A stretch of DNA of 64,000 nt from Spirochaeta cellobiosiphila DSM 17781 (GTDB lineage: Bacteria; Spirochaetota; Spirochaetia; DSM-17781): the NCBI RefSeq assembly GCF_000426705.1, contig NZ_AUFW01000007.1, positions 62,001 through 126,000 of the forward strand, in the 5' to 3' direction. The notes under the pieces were generated by a model. It ran no database searches and was not told the DNA's origin. It saw only the letters and a list, made by a program, of their open reading frames with translations. Numbering within the stretch: the stretch's first letter is position 1; the number at the start of each line of letters is the position of its first letter. The position numbers and the translations under genes were made by a program. Positions 27,594-36,984 of this stretch are shown here, in pieces.

Positions 27594-30500
27594 TTTACCT
27601 TCTCCAACTTGATCATATCCATAATTTGCATGTACTCATCAATGCGAGAATCTTCTCCAGCTTTTGATAATTCAAAGACATTACTGAATAATGTTCGATC
27701 CACCTCTCCTTCATTCAGAACTCTCTGTAATTGTTCTCTGTAGGGAATGTCCGTATTTTTTGTTAAGCACAATGTTTTTGATAGTTCATAATTCAAAGGA
27801 ATAGGAACCTTTAAATTGGATTCATAAAGCCGAAGAATGGCCAATAGAACTTCATGACTATTATCTACACCTTGAACACTATAACAGTCCTTCTTTGTTC
27901 CTCCCCATATAGAACTAATAGGATGTTTAAGATCGCTTGAGGAGTTAAGGACTAACTGAGTCATAAAACCTTCCAACAAATGATACTGCCAAACCTGGCT
28001 AGTCATTAGGGTGCGCCAGAAACACAGACCATCTCCCTGGGAGTACAAGAACCTGAGCGATCCTTTTAGAACAATGTCTTTTCTGCCCATATTTATAGTA
28101 AGGGCCTGATAATCATAAGAGTCTCTGGGGTGATCCGTTAAGACAACGGGAACAGGAGCCCCTAATTGGCTTAATCCTGTTTTGGAAAGCTGTTGTTTGT
28201 ATTTATCAAAAACATCTCTTAAGAGCTTCTCTTCTTCTAAACCAATTTTATCAAGAGGTAAAAAGCCTCCCATCCTTAATAAATCTATCCGTTCCTCTAT
28301 GGCTCCATCACTCAAACTATCTTGAATCAAGGAAATCATTTTATGCCTATCCAGATAGCGCAGGTCTTCTATTTGTTCTTCCAGAAGAATCATTTGTCCC
28401 CAATCCAGGCCTTGAACTTTTTTCATATGATAACTAAGAGGATCCCTCATAAACTGGAATAGGTCATACATAGATATTTCAACGATAGGATCAGGCTCTG
28501 TTATATATTTGATCTCCCTATGGGGAACTTCCTGGAGTTCTACATAAGCATTCTGGTTATAAGTAAAAAAGCTGGAGGCTTCCTCATAATACAAAGGGTT
28601 AAAACTCTGTAGGGGATGCTCTATGATCTGTGCACTATTACGATACTCCATAAGCTGTTCCAGCATGAGACTGGGAGGAATATTCTCCCCATTTACAGGA
28701 TTAACGCCATTAAAAAAGACAAACAACTTATCCCTGGTAGATAGTAATGTTTCTATGATCCCATACAGGTCGGTTGACCTCTTGTCCATTCGCATAATCT
28801 GGTCAATATGTTCTGATAAATCAAAGCTCAAGACTCTCTCTTCTGTAGGATACTCCCCCTCATTCATACCTAAGAGAAAAATCACTTTGAAAGGGATAGC
28901 CCTTAAAGGTTTTAAATTAGAACAAGTAACTCCAGCAGTTAAATACTGGCCTTTAGAACCGATAGTGGAGCTCAGGATTTCACGTAATATATATTGAAAG
29001 AGATTAAAATCCATTTCACTATCAAAAGAATCATTACCATCAAGGTTATCTGTTAGAGCATTCAAGTTACGCAATACATCTCTAAAACTTTTTCTATCTA
29101 TCTGATCCTCTGGATGTTCTGATCTGACACCGGACAAGGAGAGAAATAATTCTTCAAACTCAAGGACCCATGCCTGGAGGTTTTGCTTCTTACTATTCCA
29201 GTTTTTACTTACTTGGAATAGTCTTCTATGGGCTTTCATGAGCTTAGCTAATTCCCGACTCATTGATATACTTTTAGGATCGTAGGGAATACGCCCTTCA
29301 TAGGGATCTCTTGATATAACTATTCCAGTGAGAAATCTCTGAAACCCCGAATCATAGGTACCTGTTGGAGCATAGGAAGCCCCTTTTGAGTAGCGAAACT
29401 CTTTGTCTGCTCCCCACCTGACATTAGTATCTTCCAGGAATTCCATCCATTCCTTGAGAAGACTATCATCAATGGCTATTTTTTTCTGAATACAAGGATT
29501 ATGAAATAACCCATATAAGTCCTGCCGTGTAAATCGAGAACTCAGAAGATCTATTAAGTCTATAGCGGCTTGAATAAAAGGAGATTCCGAACCATAACTC
29601 AAATCAATCATATTATAAGGTAAGGAAGGACCATTAAGGTCACTACCAAAAACCCCTTCTATGTACGTACCATAATTACGAATATCAGGGGCCAGGACAC
29701 CTATATCTTCCGGTTTATACCCAGACTCAATCAAATCCAATATTTGGTCTTTTAAGCCTTCTACCTCCCGTAAAGGACTAGAAAAACTGTGAATTCTAAT
29801 CCGTTCCTCTATATTAGATAGGGGGGCATTATCTCGCAGATTATTATGAACCACTTCCATAGGATAGGATTCAGTATTCTCTATTGGGGAAGCTTGAATG
29901 ACATTTATGTCCTTTTCCTCTATTAATGTAAAAAAATCATGAATCAAGACAGCCCATTCCCTAAGGAGGGGATGATTTTCCCCGAAGGAAGGATCATAGT
30001 AAGGGCAGAGAAGATATTGTGTCACATTCATCCTGTGAGACAAATAATAAAAAAATTCCAAACTCCGATGACTCAAGAAGACAGAACCAAAAAGGACAAT
30101 ATCCGCCACAGGGCCATCATACATTTGTCCCGAATGAATGACTAACTTGATTAGTTCCCCTAAATGGATGTATTTATCTTCAAAAACAATATTCCACAAT
30201 TCCCTTTGCCATAATTCATCCTCATGATTATTATGACCTTCAGGAAACAAGTAAGAATCCTTCCCCCAGGCATCCAATAAGGGAGAAGCATTCATAGCGT
30301 ATTGATGGAAAAGACCAGCAATCTGATTGGCCATTTTATAAATCAATACAGAAGAAATCTCACTTTGTTGATACTGAAAATATTGAATAATAGGCGTAAA
30401 GATAGCTTCTTTATTTTCCATTATTTTTTCTAAATGCTTATAGATAAGCAGCTTTAGATCATCCATGTAGAGGATGGCCCTATTCTGTTGAATCTCTTTA

Positions 30501-30730
30501 ACCAAATCTGAGTGTTCCAGAAAATAACGAATTCTATTATCAGGGAAATCAAACTCAAGTCCCGCCGTAATCGACCAGGCATCAGTCAATTTAAGACGCA
30601 TCCATTGTTCCATGCTTTTATTTTGTAAAACATAAAAGCGTGATTGTCCCCACAAAGAAGGAGGAATAAAACTCTGAGCATGCTGTTCTATTAAATCCTC
30701 TAACTGATTGCTAATAACCAACTGATACAA
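27590..30730 (-). CDS. recC: Exodeoxyribonuclease V subunit RecC
   Basis: This 1046-residue protein is a little shorter than E. coli RecC (1122). The N-terminal YVLQNKSMEQWMRLKL, the QIAGLFHQYAMN segment near 205 and the FLLGMNEGEYP block near 620 match the RecC/AddB-type inactive helicase fold. RecC holds the complex together and, in relatives, scans for Chi. Start is TTG, chosen because AGGAGGATC lies upstream and the codon directly abuts the ankyrin-gene stop. Its place ahead of recB confirms identity. Whether it recognises a Chi-like site cannot be read from sequence. Confidence 0.92.
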   Translation of the reverse strand: MYQLVISNQLEDLIEQHAQSFIPPSLWGQSRFYVLQNKSMEQWMRLKLTDAWSITAGLEFDFPDNRIRYFLEHSDLVKEIQQNRAILYMDDLKLLIYKHLEKIMENKEAIFTPIIQYFQYQQSEISSVLIYKMANQIAGLFHQYAMNASPLLDAWGKDSYLFPEGHNNHEDELWQRELWNIVFEDKYIHLGELIKLVIHSGQMYDGPVADIVLFGSVFLSHRSLEFFYYLSHRMNVTQYLLCPYYDPSFGENHPLLREWAVLIHDFFTLIEEKDINVIQASPIENTESYPMEVVHNNLRDNAPLSNIEERIRIHSFSSPLREVEGLKDQILDLIESGYKPEDIGVLAPDIRNYGTYIEGVFGSDLNGPSLPYNMIDLSYGSESPFIQAAIDLIDLLSSRFTRQDLYGLFHNPCIQKKIAIDDSLLKEWMEFLEDTNVRWGADKEFRYSKGASYAPTGTYDSGFQRFLTGIVISRDPYEGRIPYDPKSISMSRELAKLMKAHRRLFQVSKNWNSKKQNLQAWVLEFEELFLSLSGVRSEHPEDQIDRKSFRDVLRNLNALTDNLDGNDSFDSEMDFNLFQYILREILSSTIGSKGQYLTAGVTCSNLKPLRAIPFKVIFLLGMNEGEYPTEERVLSFDLSEHIDQIMRMDKRSTDLYGIIETLLSTRDKLFVFFNGVNPVNGENIPPSLMLEQLMEYRNSAQIIEHPLQSFNPLYYEEASSFFTYNQNAYVELQEVPHREIKYITEPDPIVEISMYDLFQFMRDPLSYHMKKVQGLDWGQMILLEEQIEDLRYLDRHKMISLIQDSLSDGAIEERIDLLRMGGFLPLDKIGLEEEKLLRDVFDKYKQQLSKTGLSQLGAPVPVVLTDHPRDSYDYQALTINMGRKDIVLKGSLRFLYSQGDGLCFWRTLMTSQVWQYHLLEGFMTQLVLNSSSDLKHPISSIWGGTKKDCYSVQGVDNSHEVLLAILRLYESNLKVPIPLNYELSKTLCLTKNTDIPYREQLQRVLNEGEVDRTLFSNVFELSKAGEDSRIDEYMQIMDMIKLEKVK

Positions 30731-31360
30731 TCAAGATCCTCCTTCTAATACGTCGATCATATATTGATCTTCCTTCATTAGAGCATAATCAAGAGCGGTT
30801 TTACCATCCTTGTCAGTGATCGATTTGTCCGCTTCCTTAGCTAATAATATCTCTACATAATCAGGATACCCTAGATAACTGGCCACCATTAAGGGAGTCA
30901 TTCCAAATTTATCCTGATGGTTCAAATCGGAATCAGCATTCATAAGCAATTCGAACAAGACTTTATTATCATCATATATACTAATCATCAGAGGAGATAT
31001 ACCATCCTCATCACCAAGATTCGCCGTAAAACCATAACTGAGTAATAAGCGTACAATATCCACACGCTGATCCTTAGTGGCAATCAAGACTCCCTTATTA
31101 GCTTGATTATCAATATCATAATTAGACAGTAGATAGTCGATCATAGGGTATTGGCCATAATCTATGGCTATATTGAGGTACTTAATCAGTGTTTGCTGAT
31201 CAAGAGACAGGATCTCTTCCTTTGGGTTTAATTGCTTATTCACATAGAAGATATCACCATTAGCCACTGGAATGGATAAATCAGGGATTTCACTCGCTTG
31301 ACTAAACAGAATCCCTCTTAAGCCTATAAATAGAATAGAGAAAAACATTCTTTTACACAT
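30731..31360 (-). CDS. Secreted ankyrin-repeat protein
   Basis: This 209-residue protein has a probable signal peptide (hydrophobic residues 5-20, ending around SQA) and about four ankyrin repeats from residue 55 to the end; DEDGISPLMISIYDDN, DKFGMTPLMVASYLGY and DKDGKTALDYAL are clear copies. Ankyrin repeats mediate protein contacts; no catalytic domain is present. Its stop codon abuts the recC start, so the two genes share a transcript, although a periplasmic ankyrin protein has no obvious link to RecBCD. The partner is unknown. Confidence 0.8.
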   Translation of the reverse strand: MCKRMFFSILFIGLRGILFSQASEIPDLSIPVANGDIFYVNKQLNPKEEILSLDQQTLIKYLNIAIDYGQYPMIDYLLSNYDIDNQANKGVLIATKDQRVDIVRLLLSYGFTANLGDEDGISPLMISIYDDNKVLFELLMNADSDLNHQDKFGMTPLMVASYLGYPDYVEILLAKEADKSITDKDGKTALDYALMKEDQYMIDVLEGGS

Positions 31361-31482
31361 ATACTGTTATACTAGAGAGTGTTTGATGTGCTGACAAGGT
31401 AAATATTTTATCCCAAAGGTAGGCATTTTGGTACTTTTTTCATCGTCGAGCTTGCTTTATAAGTCAATCCATAGGTAGACTC

Positions 31483-33657
31483 ATGTCTGTGAAATGGACT
31501 TATACATTATTAATACTACTAATGATCTCATGTTCTCCCAAGCCTCAACTATCAGAGGAAAGAGAAGTAAATAATAAGGTAGAAACGAGTCAAACAGTCC
31601 CTACGAGCGCTCCCTCAGATAGTAGAGTTCCCACAGAAGAAACGAATTATAATCCTTCCTTAGTTATTGAGGAAAACTTCAAACAACAACAGCCTGAATG
31701 GGAAAAAATATCAGGAAGTTGGGAAAAAACAAAAAACGGCTTCATCGCTATGGTAGAAGACAGCAACAGCCAGTTAGCTATCAATCTAAAAAAGGGTCGA
31801 ATCATTCTGGCCATCTCTCCTGGACAGCCATCAAAATGGGGCTTCACCCTTATAAGTACCATTCCCTATCAGTTCACCATAGACAACAAAGGAAATCTTC
31901 AAATAGATTATCAGGGAATCACCCATAATATCCCCTTAGACCTACGACCTAGTTATTTAATCACTGTAGAATACAGCCAAGGTCAGATACGCCTTTACCA
32001 GCAGGATCAATTAAGATTCATACTTGGTGCCATAAAAACAGAGCCTCTGAAAGGATTAGCCATACAAGGGGGGAAAGGGAGTCTGGTCTCATCTGTGAAT
32101 GTGTATGATGACAGCCTGGCAGAACCTAACTTTTTCTTTTCCCTTCCTCCTAATAAAGTCGGAGATATTGAGGTCAACTGTTATCAGATACTCCCCAATG
32201 GTAACACCCTTTTCTACACATCAGCAAAAGCACAAGGCACAGTAAGCTTTAGACTCTTTGATAAAAATAGTTATTTGTTTCAGATCGAACAGGGAAATGA
32301 CATACTCTGGACACCAGATATAAAGAGCAAAGATTTTGTTATCGAAAACACCTTTGGTGATAAAGCATTAGACACAGTTCTGAAGAATTACAGCCAAAAA
32401 CTATCGGATTTGGATTTAAAATTAATGGCCAATAGTAACTTTAGCACTGATGATCCCAAGGATCCTTACTATATCGATTACTTACATATATTAAGAGACA
32501 AAGAGCAATTACTACGACAATACAGATTCTTAAAGTCAGCCAATCTGGAATCCCCTCCTTTATCAAAGGAAGGAGACTTTTTCTGGCCTCAACAGATACA
32601 GGAAATTCCAGAAGAACAGATGTCACAATGGATAGAAATGAGCAAAAGCAATTTCTTTAATGAGACATTAAGACAATTAACAAAGCCCTATGTTCTGAAC
32701 CGATTCAAAGAACGATTAAGCACCTCTGAGAATCTTGATCCTTTAGTAGCTGAAGTCTTCAAAGAGATTAATGGGGATAGACAGGAATTAGATACTTACT
32801 GGGATCAGTGGACAAGTAAACTTAAAGATGGTCTCAGAGATTATTTGAGTTACACTTCCACAATGCCCTACTATGGTTTGGTTATTGACAGGTATTCACA
32901 AATGATAAGTCTTAACGAGGTCCTACTCAAAGATACAGCACTCGTTACCCAAGTGGATTCTATGGCTATACAACTCATTAATATAGCCAGTGCCTATGCG
33001 CCAGCCCTCTCTATAATAGATGCCTATGGGATCTGGAAGGAACAGCAAAATCCAGAATCAACAGATAGCTTATCCCCCCAGTCCTTGAATTATCTCAAGC
33101 GATTTGACGCAGCTATTGATAGACAATATGAATTAATGTCCATGACCAAAGAAGACAATCCCAATCTTCAAAAAGATTTGCAAAGTCAGAATGATCTTCT
33201 TGATAATTTGTCCTTCGAAGGACAAAATCTTTTGGACTATAAAAGAAACAATTCACCTGCAGAATTCTATATTCTTGAAAAGAGGATTACAGACCTTAAT
33301 ACAAAATGGGACCGTAACCTTAGTCAGATGAAACCCATAATATCTGACACACAGCAAACGGAGACCTTTTATGGGAACTTAGCCCTTCTAACAGATCAAC
33401 AAGCTATTGACTTTCTAATTAGATACTATAACTTCTTAGAAGAGTATCTTCTATACAGTTATCAAGCTAGCCAAAATGATCCCAAGGCGATCGAAATGGC
33501 GAGAGCCAAAGAGGAAGAGTTTTCCACATTGGTAGCACAGGAAAATAAAATCCGCCTCCAATTAGTGGAAAGTAATCATCCTGACTCACAACTCTTTGAC
33601 AAGATGACAAGTTCTATCAAAGATAGATTTTTAGAAGCCGCTTCACAACTACAATAA
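31483..33657 (+). CDS. Large lipoprotein of unknown function
   Basis: This 724-residue protein starts with a type II signal peptide (LLILLMISC; lipidated Cys at residue 17). A low-complexity Ser/Thr/Glu linker is followed by a beta-rich domain at about residues 60-215 (WEKISGSWEKTKNGFIAMVE, then QIRLYQQDQLRFILG) that resembles laminin-G/concanavalin-like folds. The rest is mostly helical and acidic. I do not recognise a family. It is presumably anchored in the outer or inner membrane. It is followed 9 nt later by the M18 peptidase gene. Start ATG has only a weak ribosome site (ATAGGTAG). Confidence 0.7.
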   Translation: MSVKWTYTLLILLMISCSPKPQLSEEREVNNKVETSQTVPTSAPSDSRVPTEETNYNPSLVIEENFKQQQPEWEKISGSWEKTKNGFIAMVEDSNSQLAINLKKGRIILAISPGQPSKWGFTLISTIPYQFTIDNKGNLQIDYQGITHNIPLDLRPSYLITVEYSQGQIRLYQQDQLRFILGAIKTEPLKGLAIQGGKGSLVSSVNVYDDSLAEPNFFFSLPPNKVGDIEVNCYQILPNGNTLFYTSAKAQGTVSFRLFDKNSYLFQIEQGNDILWTPDIKSKDFVIENTFGDKALDTVLKNYSQKLSDLDLKLMANSNFSTDDPKDPYYIDYLHILRDKEQLLRQYRFLKSANLESPPLSKEGDFFWPQQIQEIPEEQMSQWIEMSKSNFFNETLRQLTKPYVLNRFKERLSTSENLDPLVAEVFKEINGDRQELDTYWDQWTSKLKDGLRDYLSYTSTMPYYGLVIDRYSQMISLNEVLLKDTALVTQVDSMAIQLINIASAYAPALSIIDAYGIWKEQQNPESTDSLSPQSLNYLKRFDAAIDRQYELMSMTKEDNPNLQKDLQSQNDLLDNLSFEGQNLLDYKRNNSPAEFYILEKRITDLNTKWDRNLSQMKPIISDTQQTETFYGNLALLTDQQAIDFLIRYYNFLEEYLLYSYQASQNDPKAIEMARAKEEEFSTLVAQENKIRLQLVESNHPDSQLFDKMTSSIKDRFLEAASQLQ

Positions 33658-33666
33658 GGATTTAAC

Positions 33667-34920
33667 ATGACACTTATCGACTATATAAATGATAGTCCAA
33701 CCTCCTTTCATGCCGTTGCCAATAGTCTGCAAAAGCTTAAGGAGTCCGGGTATAAAGAAATCACAGAAAAGGAAATCTGGAATCTGGAATGGAATCAAAA
33801 ATACGTCCTCACCAGAGGAGATGCCGCATTAGTAGCCTTTTATACAGGAGGGGAATCCCCTACTTCAGGTTTTCACATGGCAGCTGCCCATACCGAAAGT
33901 CCTTCCCTAAGAATTAAGACATCATCCTTTAAATATCAGGATAATCAATTAACAGCCACAACAGATATCTACGGAGGCCCTATTATTTCTTCCTGGTTAG
34001 ATAGAGATCTATCTGTTGCAGGAAAAATCACGGCTCTCATGAATGGGGAAATCCTGGAAGGATTTATCAACTGGGCTGAACCTGTGGGCAGAGTCTCTAA
34101 TGCTCCTATTCACTTCAATAGAAACATAAATAAAGGGAAGGAATACAATCCCCAGACAGAGTTATTGGTAAGTTTTGGAGACGCAACAGAAGAAGAATTC
34201 TGGAATCATATCTATCAGGAATTATCCTGGTCCAAAGAGGCAAAAATCATTGGAACAGAGTTATATCTCTATCCTAGTGAAAAAGCTCAAACCATAGGTG
34301 TTAAGGCAGATCAGATTGCCGCAGCTCGACTTGATAATTTAGCCATGTGCTATAGTCTCACTGAGAGTATGCTAAACCTTAAATCAGCCTCTCAGATTTC
34401 AATCATATTCTTATACGATAATGAAGAAGTAGGTAGTCGCACTCGCCGAGGGGCAGACAGCGCCTTTACAGAACAAATCCTCCGACGTATTCATAACGCC
34501 TTAAAAGGTTCACAAGAAGAATATAATGTGCGTATAGCCAATAGCTTTAACTTAAGTGCTGATGCAGCCCATGGATCCAATCCAAACTATTCCCAGGATT
34601 TTGATCCAGATTATAAACCTCTGCTCAATAAAGGTCCTGTCATTAAGGTTAATACAAAACAAATGTATGCCACAACATCCTACGGATTCGCCCGTTATGT
34701 CCAACTATGTGACCAGGAGAATGTACCTTATCAACAATTCATAATACGCTCTGATAAGCCCTGCGGCTCAACCATAGGACCTGCCGCTTCTTCTCTTACA
34801 GGTATCGAAACAGTGGATATTGGTTTACCCCTGATGTCTATGCATTCTATTAGGGAAGTGATATCCAAACTGGATCTGGAATACTTCCAAAAAGTGCTGA
34901 ACAGCTTCTTGCACAAATAA
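33667..34920 (+). CDS. M18 family aminopeptidase
   Basis: This 417-residue cytoplasmic zinc aminopeptidase has ligand motifs AAHTESPSLRIK near residue 75, DNEEVGSRTRRGADS near 257 and a final MHSIREV block near 393 typical of M18. It removes acidic or other N-terminal residues from peptides and forms large oligomers in relatives (ApeB, aspartyl aminopeptidase). It is translated 9 nt after the lipoprotein gene with AAGGAT as ribosome site. Convergence or read-through into marR is possible, since no terminator is evident in the 80-nt gap. Confidence 0.9.
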   Translation: MTLIDYINDSPTSFHAVANSLQKLKESGYKEITEKEIWNLEWNQKYVLTRGDAALVAFYTGGESPTSGFHMAAAHTESPSLRIKTSSFKYQDNQLTATTDIYGGPIISSWLDRDLSVAGKITALMNGEILEGFINWAEPVGRVSNAPIHFNRNINKGKEYNPQTELLVSFGDATEEEFWNHIYQELSWSKEAKIIGTELYLYPSEKAQTIGVKADQIAAARLDNLAMCYSLTESMLNLKSASQISIIFLYDNEEVGSRTRRGADSAFTEQILRRIHNALKGSQEEYNVRIANSFNLSADAAHGSNPNYSQDFDPDYKPLLNKGPVIKVNTKQMYATTSYGFARYVQLCDQENVPYQQFIIRSDKPCGSTIGPAASSLTGIETVDIGLPLMSMHSIREVISKLDLEYFQKVLNSFLHK

Positions 34921-34976
34921 TTCTGATAGTTATTGTCATTTTTTTTATCGAAAAGGGACAATAACTATTGCTTTTA

Positions 34977-34990
34977 TTACTAACTAGTAA
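34977..34990 (+). promoter_or_regulatory. Palindromic operator upstream of the MarR gene
   Basis: The palindrome TTACTA-AC-TAGTAA lies 14 nt upstream of the chosen marR start codon. A near copy occurs after marR at 35460. Autoregulation by a MarR dimer is the likely meaning, inferred from position and duplication. Confidence 0.6.
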
Positions 34991-35003
34991 TATATTTCCG
35001 GCT

Positions 35004-35447
35004 ATGAGACAGACCGACTATGGTGAGGAAAACGAAGAGAACTTAAAACTTGTCATTGCTTTACTTCGTACCGTTCAAGATCTTCGTAAGAATGAACTTA
35101 TTTACATAAAAGACTCAGGTCTAACCATAGCCCAATTTGGCGTACTAGAGACCCTGTACCACAAGGGAGATATGAGAGTATGTGAGATCATTGATAAGAC
35201 ACTCTCAACTGGTGGTAATATGACTGTTATCATTAATAATCTCATTAGGGATGGGCTTATTACTAGATATCAGGATCCAGAAGACAAAAGGGCCTTTATC
35301 TGTCAACTAACAGAAAAGGGTGAGGAAATCATCATGTCCATTTGGCCTAAACACCTTAAGGAATTAGGGAAAACCTTCAAGAATCTCAGCCTTGAAGAAA
35401 AGCGCCAATTAAGACAATTGATGAAGAAGTTAAATGGTCTATCTTGA
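35004..35447 (+). CDS. MarR-family transcriptional regulator
   Basis: This 147-residue protein has the MarR winged helix: LTIAQFGVLETLYHKGDMRVCEI, then the recognition helix ending in MTVIINNLIRDGLI, and the wing DPEDKRAFICQLTEKG. A TTG-initiated extension to 34968 is possible but would run across the palindromic operator, so the ATG at 35004 is preferred; it lacks a clear ribosome site. It probably represses itself and the pirin-nitroreductase pair downstream in response to a small redox-active or phenolic ligand, as is common in the family. Confidence 0.87.
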   Translation: MRQTDYGEENEENLKLVIALLRTVQDLRKNELIYIKDSGLTIAQFGVLETLYHKGDMRVCEIIDKTLSTGGNMTVIINNLIRDGLITRYQDPEDKRAFICQLTEKGEEIIMSIWPKHLKELGKTFKNLSLEEKRQLRQLMKKLNGLS

Positions 35448-35459
35448 TTTGACCATTTA

Positions 35460-35473
35460 TTACTAATTAGTAT
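35460..35473 (+). promoter_or_regulatory. Second MarR-type palindrome, upstream of the pirin gene
   Basis: TTACTA-AT-TAGTAT matches the site at 34977 in both half-sites, with one mismatch at the last base. It sits in the 42-nt gap between marR and the pirin gene, 17 nt before the pirin ATG, where it could control an internal promoter. Confidence 0.6.
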
Positions 35474-35489
35474 TAGTTAAGGAATAACA

Positions 35490-36188
35490 ATGATTACGGT
35501 AAGAAAAGCAGATAAAATGGGAAGCTCTCATCTAGGATGGCTCACTAGCCGGTTCCATTTCTCTTTTGCCGAATACTATAACCCATCGAATATCAACTAT
35601 GGGGTATTAAGGGTCCTCAATGATGACAGAGTACAGCCCGGAACCGGATTCGATACTCATCCTCATAAGGATATGGAAATCATCTCCTATATTATTCAGG
35701 GCGAATTAACCCATCAGGATAATATGGGACATAAACGCAGCTTAACGAGAGGAATGATTCAGTACATGAGTGCAGGAACGGGAGTCTTGCATAGTGAACA
35801 TAACCAGGGGAAGGATCTATTAAGATTCTTGCAAATATGGATATTCCCTACACACAAAAGCCTGGAACCTAATTATGGTGATTATGAATTCCCCTTAAAT
35901 GATCGGGAAGGGAAATGGCTTCATATGGTTTCAGGACAAACCAAGGAAGCGCCAGTAAACATACATCAAGACGCAAACATTCATTCCCTTATTCTCCAGG
36001 AAGAAGAAAACAATACCTTCACCATAAGTCAGGATAGAATGGGCTATCTCGTTCAAATCGAAGGACAATCCCAGATAAATAACAACCTTCTGGAAGAAGG
36101 TGATGCCGCTGAATTATCAGAAGGCGAATATAAATTAAACACACAAACAATGAGTCACTACTTACTCATTGAAATGGCACAACAATGA
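35490..36188 (+). CDS. Pirin-family protein (bicupin)
   Basis: This 232-residue protein has the pirin N-terminal cupin with metal ligands in FDTHPHKDMEIISYI near residue 55 and SAGTGVLHSEHN near residue 97. The C-terminal half is the YhhW-type second cupin. Bacterial relatives show quercetin 2,3-dioxygenase-like activity or act as redox-linked regulators; the substrate here is unknown. AAGGAATAACA is the ribosome site. It follows marR and precedes a nitroreductase, a grouping often tied to quinone, flavonoid or electrophile stress. Confidence 0.88.
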   Translation: MITVRKADKMGSSHLGWLTSRFHFSFAEYYNPSNINYGVLRVLNDDRVQPGTGFDTHPHKDMEIISYIIQGELTHQDNMGHKRSLTRGMIQYMSAGTGVLHSEHNQGKDLLRFLQIWIFPTHKSLEPNYGDYEFPLNDREGKWLHMVSGQTKEAPVNIHQDANIHSLILQEEENNTFTISQDRMGYLVQIEGQSQINNNLLEEGDAAELSEGEYKLNTQTMSHYLLIEMAQQ

Positions 36189-36216
36189 ATATAAAAGAGC
36201 CGATAGGAGGAATACA

Positions 36217-36816
36217 ATGGCTTTAGTTTTTGATAGACGATCTGTAAATTTTTTTGATGGTAAGAAAGAAATCAGTAATGACAAACTTAAGGAAATTATT
36301 GATTTAGCGAATACAGCACCATCAGCATTCAATCTTCAACCATGGAAGATCATTGCTGTAAAATCTGAAGAAGCAAAAAAGAAGCTTCATCCTTTAGCTT
36401 TTAACCAGGATAAGGTATTAGAAGCTCCTGTAACTCTCATCATCGTAAGTGACAGAGAAGGTTACAAATCGGATAAACCAATCTGGACAGAACTCGCTAA
36501 AATGATGGGTGAAGGAACAGAAGGAGCACAGCAAATGTCTGCGAACCTTTATGGTACTACTGAAGAAAGAAAGATTAAGTTTGCAGAAAGCAACGCAGGT
36601 CTTCTTGCTATGTCTATTATGTATGCAGCTAAACACCATGGAATCGATTCTCACCCCATGAGTGGTGTAGATTTTGACGGACTTAAGAAAGCTTACAACC
36701 TTGCAGAGAATGAAGATGTTGTTATGCTTATCTCCTTAGGTTACCATGATTCTTCCAAAGAAGTATGGCCTAAAGGATTCAGAAAACCATTCGAAGAATT
36801 GGTTGAAATCCTTTAA
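36217..36816 (+). CDS. Nitroreductase-family protein (FMN-dependent)
   Basis: This 199-residue protein has the nitroreductase start DRRSVNFFDGKK, the FMN-contacting APSAFNLQPWKIIAV near residue 30 and the central SNAGLLAMSIMYAAKHHGID. It would reduce nitroaromatics, quinones or similar compounds with NAD(P)H. The start is placed at 36217, where AGGAGG lies 6 nt upstream; a longer frame from 36169 would overlap the pirin gene. It ends in a strong terminator, closing the marR-pirin-nitroreductase unit. Confidence 0.88.
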   Translation: MALVFDRRSVNFFDGKKEISNDKLKEIIDLANTAPSAFNLQPWKIIAVKSEEAKKKLHPLAFNQDKVLEAPVTLIIVSDREGYKSDKPIWTELAKMMGEGTEGAQQMSANLYGTTEERKIKFAESNAGLLAMSIMYAAKHHGIDSHPMSGVDFDGLKKAYNLAENEDVVMLISLGYHDSSKEVWPKGFRKPFEELVEIL

Positions 36817-36829
36817 GCCCCTCCCCCCT

Positions 36830-36858
36830 AACCGGCTCCCTAAGAGCCGGTTTCTTTT
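36830..36858 (+). terminator. Terminator after the nitroreductase gene
   Basis: A perfect 9-bp stem (AACCGGCTC / GAGCCGGTT) with a 5-nt loop is followed by TTCTTTTTG. It lies 13 nt after the stop codon. Confidence 0.88.
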
Positions 36859-36984
36859 TGCCCTACCCTTTTCTCTATAATTACAATAAAATATTTAAAG
36901 ATATACTTTAGGAAAGATTGAAAAAAATAGTTCCTAGGAATAAAGTAGTTTCCATTAGTTTTTAATACAGAGGAGACAATCACT

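Noticed and set aside
28623-28997. 124-codon frame antisense to recC
   Set aside because: Shadow of a long conserved coding sequence; no ribosome site or family match.
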